Assembly (NCBI GenBank): GCA_052117605.1 | Contig: JBQKIT010000018.1 | Reading direction: 5' to 3' (one strand) | Source: CAG-791 sp000431495 | GTDB lineage: Bacteria; Bacillota; Clostridia; Lachnospirales; Lachnospiraceae | Length of the DNA stretch: 58,319 nt | In this document: in pieces, positions 26,319 through 35,555 of the stretch | How positions within the stretch are numbered: position 1 is the stretch's first letter | How the letters are laid out: each line of letters starts with the position of its first letter | Position numbers and translations under genes: made by a program | Notes under the pieces: model-generated | Database searches by the model: none | Told to the model about the DNA's origin: nothing | What the model saw: only the letters and a program-made list of their open reading frames with translations

Positions 26319-26348
26319 TTGACAGGAGTTATTCTCCTGTAGTATTGT
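26319..26348 (+). promoter_or_regulatory. metY promoter with a palindrome between -35 and -10
   Basis: TTGACA (26319-26324), 18 bases, TATTGT (26343-26348). ACAGGAG (26322-26328) and CTCCTGT (26334-26340) form a perfect 7-bp inverted repeat filling the spacer, the classic place for a repressor. No SAM or T-box riboswitch was recognised in the leader, so control by a DNA-binding protein is likely. Confidence 0.6.
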
Positions 26349-26400
26349 AGCACCAACAAAAAAACAAACCTACCAATCAACTAGGAAAAGAGAGCAGACT

Positions 26401-27696
26401 ATGAGCGAGCATGAATTCAAATTTGAAACCAAACAGCTTCACGTGGGACAGGAGCAGGCCGATCCGGCAACCGATTCCAGAGCCGTTCCGATTTACCAGA
26501 CAACCTCTTATGTTTTCCACAATGCACAGCATGCAGCGGACCGCTTCGCACTTCGCGATGCCGGGAACATCTATGGAAGACTGACCAACTCCACACAGGA
26601 CGTTCTGGAGAAGAGAATCACTGCACTGGAGGGCGGCGTCGGCGGACTGGCCGTAGCTTCCGGAGCTGCTGCGGTTACCTATACGATCATGGCGCTGGCG
26701 CATGCCGGACAGAATGTGGTTGCACAGAAGACCATCTACGGAGGATCCTATAACCTGCTGAAGCACACGCTTCCGAATTACAGGGTAGAGGCGAAGTTCG
26801 TCAATACCAGAAATCTGGAGGAAGTTGAGAACGCAATTGACGGGAACACAAGAGCAATCTATATCGAAACTCTGACGAATCCGAATGCGGACATTCCGGA
26901 CATTGAAGCCATTGCAAAGATCGCACACAGCCACGGACTGCCGCTTGTCATCGACAATACCTTTGGCACCCCTTACCTGATCCGGCCGATCGAGTTTGGT
27001 GCTGATATCGTGATTCACTCGGCAACCAAGTTCATTGGCGGCCACGGAACAACACTCGGCGGCATCATTGTTGACGGCGGAACCTTCGACTGGGCAGCAA
27101 GCAAGCTGTTTCCTCAGTTTACGGAGCCGAATGAATCCTATCACGGTGTTTCGTTCGTGCAGGCAGCCGGAAAGGCAGCTTTTGTTACTTATATCCGGGC
27201 AATCATTCTCCGCGATGAGGGAGCCGCGATTTCTCCTTTCAATGCATTCCTCCTTCTGCAGGGAACAGAGACCCTGTCCCTTCGTCTGGAGCGTCACTGG
27301 GAGAATGCGAAGAAGGTGATCGATTATCTTGTAAAGAGCCCTTATGTGAAGCAGGTGAATCACCCTGCACTTCCGGAGCATCCGGATCACAAGCTGTTTG
27401 AGAAGTATTTCCCGAACGGCGGCGGCTCGATCTTCACCTTCGACATCAATGGCGGACAGAAGGAAGCCTTCACCTTTATTGATCATCTGCAGATTTTCTC
27501 GCTCCTTGCCAATGTGGCAGATGTGAAGTCGCTGGTTGTACATCCGCTGACCACAACGCACGCAGAGCTCTCTGAGGCAGAAGCGGCGGAGCAGAACATC
27601 TATCCTTCTACGATTCGTCTCTCCATCGGAACCGAGAATATCGATGATATCCTCTGGGATCTGGATCAGGCACTGAAGGCTGCGTTTGAGCAGTAA
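26401..27696 (+). CDS. metY: O-acetylhomoserine sulfhydrylase / aminocarboxypropyltransferase
   Basis: PLP enzyme making homocysteine from O-acetylhomoserine and sulfide for methionine synthesis. 431 residues. The N terminus has ETKQLHVGQEQADPATDSRAVP and the lysine binding PLP is in HSATKFIGGHGTTLGG; the Asp contacting the ring nitrogen is in VIDNTFGTPYL. It has its own promoter with a spacer palindrome and a strong terminator. Confidence 0.93.
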   Translation: MSEHEFKFETKQLHVGQEQADPATDSRAVPIYQTTSYVFHNAQHAADRFALRDAGNIYGRLTNSTQDVLEKRITALEGGVGGLAVASGAAAVTYTIMALAHAGQNVVAQKTIYGGSYNLLKHTLPNYRVEAKFVNTRNLEEVENAIDGNTRAIYIETLTNPNADIPDIEAIAKIAHSHGLPLVIDNTFGTPYLIRPIEFGADIVIHSATKFIGGHGTTLGGIIVDGGTFDWAASKLFPQFTEPNESYHGVSFVQAAGKAAFVTYIRAIILRDEGAAISPFNAFLLLQGTETLSLRLERHWENAKKVIDYLVKSPYVKQVNHPALPEHPDHKLFEKYFPNGGGSIFTFDINGGQKEAFTFIDHLQIFSLLANVADVKSLVVHPLTTTHAELSEAEAAEQNIYPSTIRLSIGTENIDDILWDLDQALKAAFEQ

Positions 27697-27737
27697 TTCT
27701 CATTTCCAAAGAAATTTGTTACTCACAGATCTGCGGC

Positions 27738-27780
27738 AAAAAGCGGGCGGTTCCCTTTCACCGGGAACTGCCCGCTTTTT
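27738..27780. terminator. Bidirectional terminator between metY and aroA
   Basis: An 18-base arm (27738-27755, ending GGGCGGTTCCC) pairs with GGGAACTGCCC and a T5 end (27763-27780), nearly perfect; A-run on one side and T-run on the other serve both converging genes. Confidence 0.9.
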
Positions 27781-27849
27781 CTGTCCGTGTGTGCCTGCCG
27801 ACATGTGCCTGTCGTTGTGCGTCCGCCGGCGATTTCTGCCGGAATCGGC

Positions 27850-29259
27850 TCACTGCCTCAGCTGATTTAAATTCTCGAAGAAGGTCGGATAGCTGATGTC
27901 GACACAGCCGGCATCATCCAGCACGGTTTCGCCCTCTGCAATGAGTGCGGCAATGGCAAACGACATGGCGATCCGGTGATCCTTGAAGGTGCGGATCGCT
28001 GCGCCGCGAAGGGGAGCTCCGCCATCGATGATCATGCCGTCCCCGGTGGGGGTAATCCTGCAGCCCATGGCCTGCAGGCCTTCGGTCATGGCAGCAATCC
28101 GGTCGGACTCCTTTACCTTCAGCTCTGCGGCATCCCGAATGATGGTGGTGCCGTCCGCTGCGGCTGCCATGACGGCAATGATCGGAATCTCATCGATCAG
28201 GGTGGGAATCATGTCGCCCTCCACGATCGTACCGTGAAGAGAAGAGGTCCTGACAAGGAGATCTGCGGATGGTTCCGCTGCACGGTTCTCATTTAGAACC
28301 GTGATGTCCGCGCCCATGGCTCTTGCAACGCGCAGAATGCCGTCTCTGGTTTCATTGATTCCGACGTTTCGGATCAGTACCTCGGAATTCGGTACCAGGC
28401 AGGCTGCCGCGATAAAATAAGCCGCAGAGGATATGTCGCCGGGGACAGTGATCTGTTCCGGAGACCAGAGCTCTTTGGCGGGAGTGACGGAAACGCTGTG
28501 GCCTGCAAATTTGCCGCTGCCATCGGTAAGATCTGTGACAGCGGGCGCGTGACCGAAGGCTGCCAGCATTTTTTCCGTGTGATCACGGGAAATCGCCGGT
28601 TCCAGAACGGTAGTATTTCCTTCGGCATAAAGACCTGCACAGAGGATGGCGGATTTCACCTGGGCGGAAGCCACACTGGTTTTCCAGGTGATCCCATGGA
28701 GCGGCTTTCCGGTAATCTTCAAAGGAGCACAGTTATCGTCGTTCATGCTGACAATGTCTGCACCCATCTGCTGCAAAGGCTCCATGACACGTTTCATGGG
28801 CCGGCGGTTTACCGATTCATCCCCTGTGATGTAGCTGGTAAAATGCTGCGGAGCCAGAATTCCGCTCATGATGCGCGTTGTGGTTCCGCTGTTCTGTGAG
28901 TACAGGGCGATCGGAGAGTGGGACGGATAGAGGCCGCGAAGGCCCGTCCCGTGGACGATGAGCTTTCCGTGCTCAGAGAAATCCCGCTCAATATAAATGC
29001 CAAGCCTTGAGAAGCAGTCCATGGTTGCCAGACAGTCGGCACTCTCCAGAAAATGCGTGATCTGTGTGTCGCCTTTTGCAAGGGAGCTGAACATGATGGC
29101 GCGATGAGAAATGGATTTGTCGCCCGGAATGGTCAGCTCACCCTTCAGGGAAGCTGCCGATGAAAGCGTGATCGCTTTGGAAGACGGACTGTTCACCTTC
29201 GCAGCAGCGGGAGAGGCTTCTGCCGAAGAGGCATCTTTAATCAGAATGTGTCGGTGCAT
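27850..29259 (-). CDS. aroA: 3-phosphoshikimate 1-carboxyvinyltransferase (EPSP synthase)
   Basis: Adds the enolpyruvyl group of PEP to shikimate 3-phosphate on the way to chorismate. 469 residues, about 35 longer than usual because of an N-terminal extension rich in Ser and Ala (residues 6-35). Core motifs: PGDKSISHRAIMFSSLA, the PEP site LYSQNSGTTTRIMSG and ELKVKESDRIAAM. It lies 38 bases after tyrA on the same strand and is presumably co-transcribed. Confidence 0.95.
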   Translation of the reverse strand: MHRHILIKDASSAEASPAAAKVNSPSSKAITLSSAASLKGELTIPGDKSISHRAIMFSSLAKGDTQITHFLESADCLATMDCFSRLGIYIERDFSEHGKLIVHGTGLRGLYPSHSPIALYSQNSGTTTRIMSGILAPQHFTSYITGDESVNRRPMKRVMEPLQQMGADIVSMNDDNCAPLKITGKPLHGITWKTSVASAQVKSAILCAGLYAEGNTTVLEPAISRDHTEKMLAAFGHAPAVTDLTDGSGKFAGHSVSVTPAKELWSPEQITVPGDISSAAYFIAAACLVPNSEVLIRNVGINETRDGILRVARAMGADITVLNENRAAEPSADLLVRTSSLHGTIVEGDMIPTLIDEIPIIAVMAAAADGTTIIRDAAELKVKESDRIAAMTEGLQAMGCRITPTGDGMIIDGGAPLRGAAIRTFKDHRIAMSFAIAALIAEGETVLDDAGCVDISYPTFFENLNQLRQ

Positions 29260-29297
29260 GTTGGTCCTTTCTTAAACGGTAAATGAAATAAAGGCGC

Positions 29298-30413
29298 TCA
29301 GTGAATCGTGTAGTTTCTGGTCGTAAGGATATCCTTTGCTTCGTTCAGATCCGGCTCGGAGTAAAACTCGACGCGCAGGGTACCTTCCTGATACTCACGG
29401 TTGTGCGTGATGCCGATGTTCTTGATGCTGATGGCATTGACGGCAAGGAGCGTGACAACCTCAGCCAGCATGCCGGGATGGTCTTCGATGTCCACAAACA
29501 GCAGATGCAGCAGATTGTGGGCACCGCTGGAGGTTCCGTCGAAGCTGTCGCGGTAATTCTTCGCGGAGTCAAAAAAGTCAAACACCCTTGTGTGATTCTT
29601 CTCTGCGATCTCGTCCCGAATTTTCGAAAGCTCTTCCATATAAGAATCCAGAAGTTTTATGATGTTGTCTCCGTTTGTCATGCAGATCTGCTCCCACATT
29701 ACGGGAGAAGAGGAGGAAATGCGGGTGATGTCCTTAAAGCCTCCTGCTGCAATGGCATGCATGACGGCATCCTCGGAATCGGAATGCTTCACCAGATTGA
29801 CGAGACCTGCCGAGACGACGTGCGGAAGGTGGGAAATTCCGGCAACCGCATAGTCGTGAAAGGGACAGGAAATGACAAGAGGAATGGATTTGATGCCCTT
29901 TACGAACGCCTGAAAGCATTCCGTCTTCTCCTTCGGTGTTTCGTCTGTGGGCGCCACAATGTAGTATGCATTTTCCAGAAGAGACGCACGGGAGTTGTGA
30001 TAGCGGGTTCTCTCCGAGCCTGTCATGGGATGACCTCCGACGAAAAAGGAGGAGAGCCCTTCCCTTTCTACCTGCTCCTGAATGTCTCTTTTGGTGGAGC
30101 CGATATCGGACAAAATGGCGGAAGGCTTCAGATGTCCCTTCAGTGCGGCAAGATTTTCCGCGTTCTTCTGGACAGGAGCACAGAGGAAAACAATGTCGCA
30201 GTTTTCAAACAGAGCACCGTCAAGAGGGCCGTCTTCGCTGCAGGCACCGGCATTGACGACTCCGTCATGAATGGCCTCGTCCAACGTGTCACGGGAAGGG
30301 TTATAGGCAATGATTTCCGCCATGGGCCAATAGCTTCGAATCGCCTTTGCAATCGAACCTCCGATCAGGCCAAGACCGACAAAGCCAAAACGGAAGGAGT
30401 TAAAATCAGACAT
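29298..30413 (-). CDS. tyrA: Prephenate dehydrogenase with ACT domain
   Basis: Converts prephenate to 4-hydroxyphenylpyruvate for tyrosine synthesis with NAD(P). 371 residues: Rossmann motif GFVGLGLIGGSIAKAI at the N terminus, GGHPMTGSERTRYHNS in the active site, and a C-terminal ACT domain (from about 300, LLFVDIEDHPGMLAEVVTLLA) that normally binds the feedback inhibitor tyrosine. First gene of the leftward tyrA-aroA pair. Confidence 0.93.
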   Translation of the reverse strand: MSDFNSFRFGFVGLGLIGGSIAKAIRSYWPMAEIIAYNPSRDTLDEAIHDGVVNAGACSEDGPLDGALFENCDIVFLCAPVQKNAENLAALKGHLKPSAILSDIGSTKRDIQEQVEREGLSSFFVGGHPMTGSERTRYHNSRASLLENAYYIVAPTDETPKEKTECFQAFVKGIKSIPLVISCPFHDYAVAGISHLPHVVSAGLVNLVKHSDSEDAVMHAIAAGGFKDITRISSSSPVMWEQICMTNGDNIIKLLDSYMEELSKIRDEIAEKNHTRVFDFFDSAKNYRDSFDGTSSGAHNLLHLLFVDIEDHPGMLAEVVTLLAVNAISIKNIGITHNREYQEGTLRVEFYSEPDLNEAKDILTTRNYTIH

Positions 30414-30572
30414 AATCAGTCACCTCGGATATCTGCAGAAATTGAACCGGCCAAAGGCATTAAAATAATGATAGAAATGGAATTGGCCGAATGGATATAG
30501 TGTACCGCAATTAAAAGCGGCGGTCCACAGTTTATTGCACCAACGCGTTGAATCGCAAAAAGCGCGGTTTCC

Positions 30573-30601
30573 TTGACACTGGTATTTCGTGGGGATATCA
30601 T
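30573..30601 (+). promoter_or_regulatory. Promoter of leuS
   Basis: TTGACA (30573-30578), 17 bases, TATCAT (30596-30601), giving a leader of about 80 bases. That is too short for a T-box, and no T-box sequence is seen in it on this strand. Confidence 0.65.
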
Positions 30602-30690
30602 TAAAAAAGTATGCAAAAGAGGGAAAGAGAATCTGTTTTCCTTCAGATCGAGCTGCTGCGGCAAACAGTCTGCGGCACAGGAGGTAATCA

Positions 30691-33123
30691 ATGAAATACA
30701 ACTTCAGGAAAATCGAGCCGAAGTGGCAGGCTGCCTGGGAGCAGGCGAATGCATTTGAGGCAGTAGATTTTGACAGTAAGCCGAAGTGGTACGGACTGGT
30801 AGAGTTTCCGTATCCGTCCGGTGCCGGCATGCATGTCGGTCATATCAAGGCCTATTCTTCCATCGAGGTTCTGGCAAGAAAGCGCCGCATGCAGGGCTAT
30901 AACGTGCTGTTCCCGATCGGATTCGACTCCTTCGGTCTTCCGGCAGAGAACTATGCCATCAAGACCAACACGCATCCGCACATCATTACGGAGAAGAATA
31001 TCAAACACTTCTCGGAACAGCTGAAGCGGGTCGGATTTTCTTTTGACTGGTCCAGAGAGTTTGCGACCTCCCGTTCCGATTATTATAAGTGGACGCAGTG
31101 GATCTTCCTGAAGCTGTTTGAGCATGGCCTTGTATTCCGTTCGAAGACACTGGTCAATTACTGCCCGCACTGCAAGGTTGTCCTTTCCAATGAGGATTCG
31201 CAGGGAGGAAAGTGCGACATCTGCCACAGTGATGTGGTGCAGCTTTCCAAGGATGTCTGGTTCCTTCGCATCACGGAGTATGCGGACAAGCTTCTGGATG
31301 GATTGAAGGATGTCGATTATCCGGAATCCGTCAAACAGCAGGAAGTTGCCTGGATCGGTAAATCCGAAGGCACCTTTGTAAACTTCCAGGTGTCGGACGG
31401 AAAGGGAAATGCGATTCCGGACGAGAAGCTGGAAATTTATACCACCCGGTGCGATACGCTTTACGGCGTCACCTTCATGGTTGTCGCTCCCGAGCATCCG
31501 ATTCTTGACAAGTATAAGAATCAGATTTCCAACTGGGAGGCTGTTGAGAATTACCGGACCGAATCTGCGAAGAAGACCGAGTTTGAAAGAACCCAGCTCG
31601 TAAAGGAGAAGAGCGGCGTTCAGATTGACGGTCTTGCAGCGATTAACCCGATTACCGGCAAGGAAATTCCGGTGTTCATTTCAGACTATGTCATGATGGG
31701 CTACGGAACCGGTGCGATTATGGCGGTTCCTGCGCACGATCAGAGAGACTATGACTTCGCAAAGAAGTTCGGGGTTCCGATTGTGCAGGTCATCAAGGGC
31801 GGCGACATTGAGAAGGAAGCGTATACCGGAGACGGTGAGATGATCAATTCCGGCTTCCTGAACGGTCTGACCAATAAGAAGGATTCCATTGAGAAGATGC
31901 GGGAGTATCTTCTTGAAAAGGGAATCGGCCATAAGGGCGTTCAGTATAAGATGAAGGACTGGGCCTTCAATCGTCAGAGATACTGGGGAGAGCCGATTCC
32001 GCTGATTCATTGTGAGAAGTGCGGAACCGTCGGCGTTCCCGAAGAGGATCTTCCGCTGACTCTGCCGGAGGTTGAGAATTTCGAGCCCGGGCAGGACGGA
32101 AAGAGTCCCCTTGCAAGAATCGATTCCTTTGTAAACTGCACCTGCCCGAAGTGCGGCGGCCCTGCAAAGAGAGAGACGGATACCATGCCCCAGTGGGCAG
32201 GCTCCTCCTGGTACTTCCTCCGCTTCTGCGACCCGCACAATGACAAGGCGTTCGCGGATAAGAAGAAGCTGGAGTACTGGATGCCGGTCGATCATTACAA
32301 CGGCGGTATGGAGCATGTCACGAGACATCTGCTGTATTCCAGATTCTGGCATCACTTCCTCTATGACATCGGAGAGGTGAACACACCGGAGCCGTATGCA
32401 AAGCGTACGTATCAGGGAATGGTACTTGGCTCAGACGGACAGAAGATGTCCAAGTCCAGAGGCAATGTCATTGATCCGGTTGATATTGTAGAGGCTTATG
32501 GCGCAGACACGCTCCGCACCTATGTGATGTTCATGGGCGACTACGGCAGCGCCGCTCCCTGGAGCGATGAATCGCTGAAGGGCTGCAAGCGCTTCCTGGA
32601 AAGAGTTGCAGGCTTTACGGAAATGGCAACGGCCAAGAAGGAAGATCCTCAGCTGGAGACAAAGCTTCATAAGACCATCCGCAAGGTATCGGATGACATC
32701 GACAACATGAAGTTCAATACCGCCATTGCTGCACTGATGGCTCTGACCAATGATTTCTACAAGGCAGGAGCCGTGACGAAGGAGGATGTTCTTATTTTCA
32801 TCAAGCTCCTTTCGCCCTTTGCACCTCACCTCACAGAAGAGATGTGGGAAGAGCTCGGCATGAATCCGGACGGAAAGACCTTCTGCACACTGTCCGCATG
32901 GCCGCAGTATGATGAGTCGAAGACCGTGGACTCCACCATCCGGATGGGTGTTCAGGTCAACGGAAAGCTTCGCGGAACCATTGAAATCCCGGCCGATGCC
33001 TCCAGAGAAGAGGCTCTCACAGCGGCGAAGCAGGACGAGAACGTTGCCAAATATCTGGCGATGGGAAATCTTGTAAAGGAAATCTATGTTCCCGGCAAGA
33101 TCCTGAACTTCGTTGTAAAATAA
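30691..33123 (+). CDS. leuS: Leucyl-tRNA synthetase
   Basis: Class I synthetase charging tRNA-Leu. 810 residues. HIGH motif in FPYPSGAGMHVGH, zinc-type cysteines CPHC and CDIC near 160-185, the CP1 editing domain (about 220-420, with GYGTGAIMAVPAHDQRDYDF) and KMSKS in GQKMSKSRGNVIDP. GGAGG precedes the ATG at 30691. A terminator follows. Confidence 0.97.
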   Translation: MKYNFRKIEPKWQAAWEQANAFEAVDFDSKPKWYGLVEFPYPSGAGMHVGHIKAYSSIEVLARKRRMQGYNVLFPIGFDSFGLPAENYAIKTNTHPHIITEKNIKHFSEQLKRVGFSFDWSREFATSRSDYYKWTQWIFLKLFEHGLVFRSKTLVNYCPHCKVVLSNEDSQGGKCDICHSDVVQLSKDVWFLRITEYADKLLDGLKDVDYPESVKQQEVAWIGKSEGTFVNFQVSDGKGNAIPDEKLEIYTTRCDTLYGVTFMVVAPEHPILDKYKNQISNWEAVENYRTESAKKTEFERTQLVKEKSGVQIDGLAAINPITGKEIPVFISDYVMMGYGTGAIMAVPAHDQRDYDFAKKFGVPIVQVIKGGDIEKEAYTGDGEMINSGFLNGLTNKKDSIEKMREYLLEKGIGHKGVQYKMKDWAFNRQRYWGEPIPLIHCEKCGTVGVPEEDLPLTLPEVENFEPGQDGKSPLARIDSFVNCTCPKCGGPAKRETDTMPQWAGSSWYFLRFCDPHNDKAFADKKKLEYWMPVDHYNGGMEHVTRHLLYSRFWHHFLYDIGEVNTPEPYAKRTYQGMVLGSDGQKMSKSRGNVIDPVDIVEAYGADTLRTYVMFMGDYGSAAPWSDESLKGCKRFLERVAGFTEMATAKKEDPQLETKLHKTIRKVSDDIDNMKFNTAIAALMALTNDFYKAGAVTKEDVLIFIKLLSPFAPHLTEEMWEELGMNPDGKTFCTLSAWPQYDESKTVDSTIRMGVQVNGKLRGTIEIPADASREEALTAAKQDENVAKYLAMGNLVKEIYVPGKILNFVVK

Positions 33124-33132
33124 GTAAGTGAT

Positions 33133-33170
33133 AAAAGGCAGCTTCGTCTTATGGACGGAGCTGTCTTTTT
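33133..33170 (+). terminator. Intrinsic terminator after leuS
   Basis: GGCAGCTTCGTC pairs with GACGGAGCTGTC (12 bp including two G-U pairs, loop TTATG), followed by five T, ten bases after the stop. Confidence 0.8.
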
Positions 33171-33179
33171 CTGTCGCAT

Positions 33180-33207
33180 TTGTCTGAATTTGTGAAGAAT
33201 ATACAAT
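33180..33207 (+). promoter_or_regulatory. Possible promoter of the EF-G paralogue
   Basis: TTGTCT (33180-33185), 16 bases, TACAAT (33202-33207), about 100 bases ahead of the start. Moderate match only. Confidence 0.4.
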
Positions 33208-33310
33208 TAAACTTGTGGTAGAATCTTTCGTTTGTTAAAATATTCCTTGAGCCTGCCGGAAAATGAAAAATGAAACTGGTAAACTCAATAACATACTGGA
33301 GGATTCCTAC

Positions 33311-35404
33311 ATGAAAGTTTATACAACTGACAAGATCCGCAACGTCGTAATCCTTGGACACGGAAGCTGCGGAAAGACAACACTGGTCGAGGCGATGGCA
33401 TACCTTGGTGGTCTGACATCGAGACTGGGAAAGGTTGAGGATGGAAGCACCATCAGCGATTTTTCCAAGGAGGAGCAGAAGCGTGAAATTTCCATTCATA
33501 CTTCGCTGATCCCGATTGAGTGGAATGACTATAAGCTGAACATTCTGGATACCCCCGGATACTTTGATTTTGTCGGAGAAGTAGAAGAAGCGATTTCGGT
33601 GGCCGACGGTGCCATCATCGTGGTCAGCGCAAAGGCCGGAATCGAGGCAGGAACCGAAAAGGCATGGGAGATCTGCGAGAAGTATCATCTTCCGAGAATG
33701 TTCTTTGTAACAGATATGGATATCGATGAGGTATCCTATCGCAAGGTGGTTGAGGATCTGACGGCTCTGTATGGCAAGAAGATTGCTCCCTTCAATATGC
33801 CGGTCCGTGAAGACGGCAAGCTTGTCGGCTATGTCAATGTCATTCAGAAGAAGGCGTTCAAGTGGGTGAACAAGGAAGCCATCGCTGCCGATGTTCCGGA
33901 TTATTCCGCAGAATACCTGGAGCAGTATCACAACACCCTGATCGAAGCGGTTGCAGAGACCTCGGAAGAATTTATGGATCGCTATTTCTCCGGAGAAGAG
34001 TTCTCGGAGGCGGAGATTCGTGCGGCAGCACGTCTGTCCATTCAGGACGGCACCATCGTTCCGGTAGAGATGGGCTCCGGACTTGCAGCTCTTGGCGTTT
34101 ACACGATGATGGATGATATCGTGAAGTACATGCCTGCAGCAGAGTCCCGCAAGGTCAGCGGCATCAATCTCAAGACCAATGAGATTTTTGAAGCGAACTT
34201 CGATGTCCTGAAGCCGAAGAGTGCGTTTGTATTCAAGACGATTGTGGACCCGTTCATCGGACGCTACAGCCTGATCAAGGTCCGCTCCGGCGTCTTCAAG
34301 ACGGATGATCTCTGCTACAATGCAAGAACCGAGACGGAGTTTAAGGTTGGCAAGCTCTACATTCTGCAGGGCAACAAGGCATCCGAGATTCCGGAGCTTC
34401 ATGCCGGAGATCTTGGCGCACTTGCGAAGCTGCAGGGTGTGAATACCGGAGACACCATTTCGACGAAGGCAACACCGATTCAGTATGCGAAAATGGACAT
34501 CTCCACGCCGTATACGTACCTTCGCTATAAGGCGGTGAACAAGCAGGATATCGATAAGATTGCACAGGCTATGGGGAAGCTTGCCGCAGAGGATCCGACC
34601 TTTAAGGCGGTCAATGATTCGGCGAACAGCCAGTCTCTGATTTATGGTATGGGTGATCTTCATCTGCAGGTGATTCAGTCCGAGCTGAAGGATGAGTATA
34701 AGTGTGAAATCACACTGGAGAAACCGAAGGTTGCTTTCCGCGAGACCATCAAGAAGAATTCGGATGTGGAATACAAGTATAAGAAGCAGACGGGCGGACA
34801 CGGTCAGTACGGACATGTAAAGATTCGCTTTGCTCCCGCGGAGGATCACAGTGCACCGTATGTATTTGATGAAGCTGTTGTCGGCGGCGCTGTTCCGAAG
34901 AACTATTTCCCGGCGGTTGAGAAGGGAATTGCAGAGTCGGTTCAGTCCGGACCTCTGGCAGCATATCCGGTTGTCGGCGTACATGCAACGCTTTACGATG
35001 GATCCTATCATCCGGTAGATTCCTCGGAGATGGCATTTAAGACGGCTGCGAAGCAGGCCTTCAAGAAGGGCTTCATGGAAGCCGGCCCGGTTCTCCTTGA
35101 GCCGATTGTTTCCCTGAAGGTAATCGTTCCGGATACCTACACCGGCGATATCATGGGCGATCTCAACAAGAGACGTGCTTCGATTCTCGGCATGAATCCG
35201 GCTCCCGGATCCAAGCAGATCATTGAGGCGGAGGTTCCGCAGATGGAACTGTTCGATTATTCGACAACGCTTCGCTCCATGACCGGCGGACGCGGAGAGT
35301 ATAGCTATGAATTCTCCCGTTATCAGCAGGCTCCGGCAGACATTCAGAGCAAGGAGGTTGCTGCGAGAGCAGAAAAGGCTGCAGAAGGATTTTCAGAAGA
35401 ATAG
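33311..35404 (+). CDS. Elongation factor G-like GTPase (EF-G2 type)
   Basis: 697 residues with the five EF-G domains, but not the canonical translocase. G1 reads GHGSCGKTTLVEAM instead of the canonical AHIDAGKTT, G3 is DTPGYFDF, and the G4 position reads VTDMD where canonical EF-G has NKMD. Domain IV (KKQTGGHGQYGHVKIRF) and the C-terminal SMTGGRGEYSYEF are well kept. I chose ATG 33311 for GGAGG at 33298-33302. It stands alone between two terminators. Members of this subfamily occur beside a normal fusA; the role is unsettled, possibly translocation or ribosome handling under stress. Confidence 0.85.
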   Translation: MKVYTTDKIRNVVILGHGSCGKTTLVEAMAYLGGLTSRLGKVEDGSTISDFSKEEQKREISIHTSLIPIEWNDYKLNILDTPGYFDFVGEVEEAISVADGAIIVVSAKAGIEAGTEKAWEICEKYHLPRMFFVTDMDIDEVSYRKVVEDLTALYGKKIAPFNMPVREDGKLVGYVNVIQKKAFKWVNKEAIAADVPDYSAEYLEQYHNTLIEAVAETSEEFMDRYFSGEEFSEAEIRAAARLSIQDGTIVPVEMGSGLAALGVYTMMDDIVKYMPAAESRKVSGINLKTNEIFEANFDVLKPKSAFVFKTIVDPFIGRYSLIKVRSGVFKTDDLCYNARTETEFKVGKLYILQGNKASEIPELHAGDLGALAKLQGVNTGDTISTKATPIQYAKMDISTPYTYLRYKAVNKQDIDKIAQAMGKLAAEDPTFKAVNDSANSQSLIYGMGDLHLQVIQSELKDEYKCEITLEKPKVAFRETIKKNSDVEYKYKKQTGGHGQYGHVKIRFAPAEDHSAPYVFDEAVVGGAVPKNYFPAVEKGIAESVQSGPLAAYPVVGVHATLYDGSYHPVDSSEMAFKTAAKQAFKKGFMEAGPVLLEPIVSLKVIVPDTYTGDIMGDLNKRRASILGMNPAPGSKQIIEAEVPQMELFDYSTTLRSMTGGRGEYSYEFSRYQQAPADIQSKEVAARAEKAAEGFSEE

Positions 35405-35428
35405 AGACAGGTGTTTACCTGAGAACAG

Positions 35429-35457
35429 AAGGGGATTCCGAAAGGGATCCCCTTTTT
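35429..35457 (+). terminator. Intrinsic terminator after the EF-G paralogue
   Basis: AAGGGGATTCC pairs with GGGATCCCCTT (11 bp, loop GAAA), followed by five T. Confidence 0.85.
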
Positions 35458-35474
35458 CCGGCGTTTATGCGGTC

Positions 35475-35503
35475 TTGACGCAGATGTATTAAGTGTATAC
35501 AAT
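35475..35503 (+). promoter_or_regulatory. Promoter of the citrate-synthase-like/gntR/icd operon
   Basis: TTGACG (35475-35480), 17 bases, TACAAT (35498-35503), about 50 bases before the first gene. The -10 box is inside a palindrome. Confidence 0.65.
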
Positions 35504-35509
35504 TATACA
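35494..35509. promoter_or_regulatory. Palindromic operator, probable GntR/FCD regulator site
   Basis: TGTATA-CAAT-TATACA is a perfect inverted repeat with a 4-base centre and covers the -10 box. Its form (TGTATAC/GTATACA type half-sites) is like operators of FadR-subfamily GntR proteins, and one is encoded in this same operon. Autoregulation is inferred. Confidence 0.6.
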
Positions 35510-35555
35510 TACTTGAATTTTCGAAAATCTTATATGACATCCAAAGGAGGATGGT

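Noticed and set aside
26272..26400. Riboswitch ahead of metY
   Set aside because: No SAM-I conserved blocks are present and the leader after the -10 box is only about 50 bases.
30496..30530. T-box-like TGGACCGC sequence on the minus strand upstream of tyrA
   Set aside because: Only a fragment of the T-box antiterminator consensus is present, with no stem I features, specifier loop or following terminator; a hairpin of CCGC/GCGG explains it.
33149..35011. Very long open frame on the minus strand across the EF-G paralogue (and similar ones over ackA, plsX, smc, icd)
   Set aside because: These run antisense to strongly conserved genes, have no ribosome binding sites and give compositions rich in Leu, Arg, Cys and His; they are by-products of codon bias in the real genes.
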